From contig NZ_BAAAFN010000006.1 in the NCBI RefSeq assembly GCF_039523555.1, positions 248,001 through 312,000 of the forward strand: a DNA stretch of 64,000 nt, in the 5' to 3' direction. The notes under the pieces were generated by a model, which had not been told where the DNA came from, searched no databases, and saw only the letters and a program-made list of their open reading frames with translations. Below are positions 63,701 through 64,000 of the stretch, in pieces; position 1 is the first letter of the stretch; every line of letters begins with the position of its first letter. Source of the DNA: Castellaniella daejeonensis (GTDB lineage Bacteria; Pseudomonadota; Gammaproteobacteria; Burkholderiales; Burkholderiaceae_B). A program made the translations under genes and the position numbers.

Positions 63701-64000
63701 CCGCCAGCCTGGCGCGCAGTTCGAGCCGTGCGCCGGCCGCGTCGGGCACCCGCGCGCTGAGCGATATGCCGAGCGCTCCGCCCTCGCGCTCCAGGACCGC
63801 ATCCACGCCTTCCAGACGCAGTTCGGGCGCGGCGCGCACCTGATCCACCCAGCGCAGGGTGGCATCGTGGAACGCGATCCGGGGCTGAGCCAGCAACCAT
63901 CGCAAGGCAGGCGCATCCGTGGTGTCGTGCGCGCCTTCCAGGTTCAGGGTCTGTCCCAGCAGGCCCAGCCGGCCGTCCGGCAGACGATCCAGCGTCAGGT
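60723..64000 (-). CDS. yhdP: YhdP-like AsmA-family protein, C-terminal part (cut by window edge)
   Basis: YhdP is a large AsmA-like protein that bridges the envelope and helps move phospholipids to the outer membrane. At least 1090 residues are visible; the frame stays open to the right edge, so the N-terminus is missing. The C-terminal region has the TIGR02099-type end: VIGPVGTILLEGSTSIVDEI, IVPNLDASGAAIAAGIAVNP and LGAFVTQWLLKAPLARSM, followed by a short Pro/Gly-rich tail. A repetitive beta-rich pattern runs through the rest. It is convergent with gdhA. Confidence 0.9.
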   Translation of the reverse strand, partial: LTLDRLPDGRLGLLGQTLNLEGAHDTTDAPALRWLLAQPRIAFHDATLRWVDQVRAAPELRLEGVDAVLEREGGALGISLSARVPDAAGARLELRARLADPDSLAQGRLPADWQAWLKAGPIRSRAWRAWADVPEALLRGGMQAQAWVQTRGGRPRLTLLLGSEAVRWEGDSGLSLDMPRAGIWASGALDQWLALGQGRPMPDGLDFQVRAQGARGNVPAVFGQPLSLGFLEVRGQLRQAESWSLALDELHWRNPDIDLRGAGTWQSGGAAGKADFQGTIARASLNAIHRYLPLEVNPDARDWLAGGLHAGEVVDARWRLQGDLAEFPFGAQPQAGDFRVQGGFREARIEFVPGAPPEDVWPMLEDVTGTADLHRTDLRLTASMARMRPAAGQEISLSGLTARIPDLEHDSTLHVSGLTAAPGEAYMALIRHSPLAALLDGVFDEASAGGDWQVPLSLTIPLLHGEDTQVQGRVDLHQGSLQFLPHAPAFQAIDGQLHFSEQGVRIARPLSARLLGGDVRIGGSLGGPHATGLDFQGRIGARALADYVGVPGMQRIMGTLDYRASLHRQGRDTVFTLDSDTRGLTLDFPAPLAKPAEQPRSLHVQWSDADPKSDRLEAQYGDALRLALRHERKVRRGPYFQGAAVGAGRAIDAAADGLKIEVAYPLFDLDLWNRIVDEFSIPRRGAGAQRSGTRPLWPDLSLLSVQADQMRILSTRLDQAVLRVSRSPEDQWSMNLRSEQTSGTLKWQERDGRVLGRMSARFARLSLGDDPHDARSLLPEAEPDDEASFDDDLEIPGIVLQADELRLYGHSMGALSLEGVRDGTRHVWQLDNLRLGDDNARLRGSGTWRLRGPDRGLDLNASVQAGNLGAWMDRAGWKNVMSGGEGTLKGRFQWRNLPWTREKADLSGTLAIELDKGRFQKLGSHTAKLLEFLSLQSISRLTKLDSGLAGLPKDGFPFDQLRGTLDMDRGKVKVRDYKVIGPVGTILLEGSTSIVDEILDMQAVIVPNLDASGAAIAAGIAVNPLIGLGAFVTQWLLKAPLARSMAVRYRVTGTWDDPVVREMPGPAGAPGGPAPGNQDPASTGAAVGENR

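Overview
The window is chromosomal DNA from a GC-rich betaproteobacterium, most likely of the family Alcaligenaceae (Bordetella/Achromobacter/Castellaniella relatives). This rests on the housekeeping order ndk-rlmN-rodZ-ispG-hisS-yfgM-bamB-der-hisC-hfq-hflX-hflK-hflC, on the parC-parE, trxA-rho and yhdP neighbourhoods, and on codon use. The genus is an inference; no rRNA or tRNA gene was seen. Genes are densely packed, and many neighbours overlap by 4 bp (ATGA/GTGA).

Layout. (1) 1-11801, minus strand: a long conserved housekeeping operon from ndk down to hflC, which the left edge truncates. (2) 11995-18221: valS, a degenerate GGDEF/EAL-like protein, an AT-rich patch with an orphan serine recombinase, and nhaA preceded by a structured leader that may be an nhaA-I-type (Li+/Na+) riboswitch. 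(3) 18276-29657: an accessory sulfur cluster. An ArsR regulator and a small DUF2892 membrane protein diverge from an RND efflux operon (adaptor, pump, second DUF2892 protein, TolC-type channel) that continues into a true sulfide:quinone oxidoreductase (SQR) and an SQR-like paralogue without the catalytic disulfide. A convergent operon carries a secreted rhodanese, a YeeE/YedE sulfur transporter and a 54-residue membrane protein. (4) 29785-34249: PfkB kinase, LysR regulator, SDR, YghU, a GlsB/YeaQ-type protein and SlyX. (5) 34272-40258: purine degradation. Membrane urate oxidase PuuD and hydroxyisourate hydrolase UraH diverge from a GntR/FCD regulator, allantoinase PuuE, allantoicase and an M20 hydrolase, with a symmetrical operator array between them. 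(6) 40347-49184, minus strand: a chromosomal R64-like thin-pilus operon pilL-N-O-P-Q-R-S-V with one sfx-like site in pilV. (7) 49425-53151: ferredoxin-type reductase, D-amino-acid dehydrogenase and an orphan UgpB-like binding protein. (8) 53189-64000: parC, parE, trxA, rho, gdhA and the 3' part of yhdP, cut by the right edge.

How the genes work together. The sulfur cluster can be read as sulfide or thiosulfate uptake and oxidation (YedE, SQR, rhodanese) coupled to export of an unknown sulfur species through the RND pump; the RND coupling is the most novel hypothesis here. The purine cluster takes urate to ureidoglycolate or later, but OHCU decarboxylase and ureidoglycolate lyase are not in the window. 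All seven convergent gene pairs have a strong stem-loop between them; only gdhA/yhdP has a canonical U-tract terminator.
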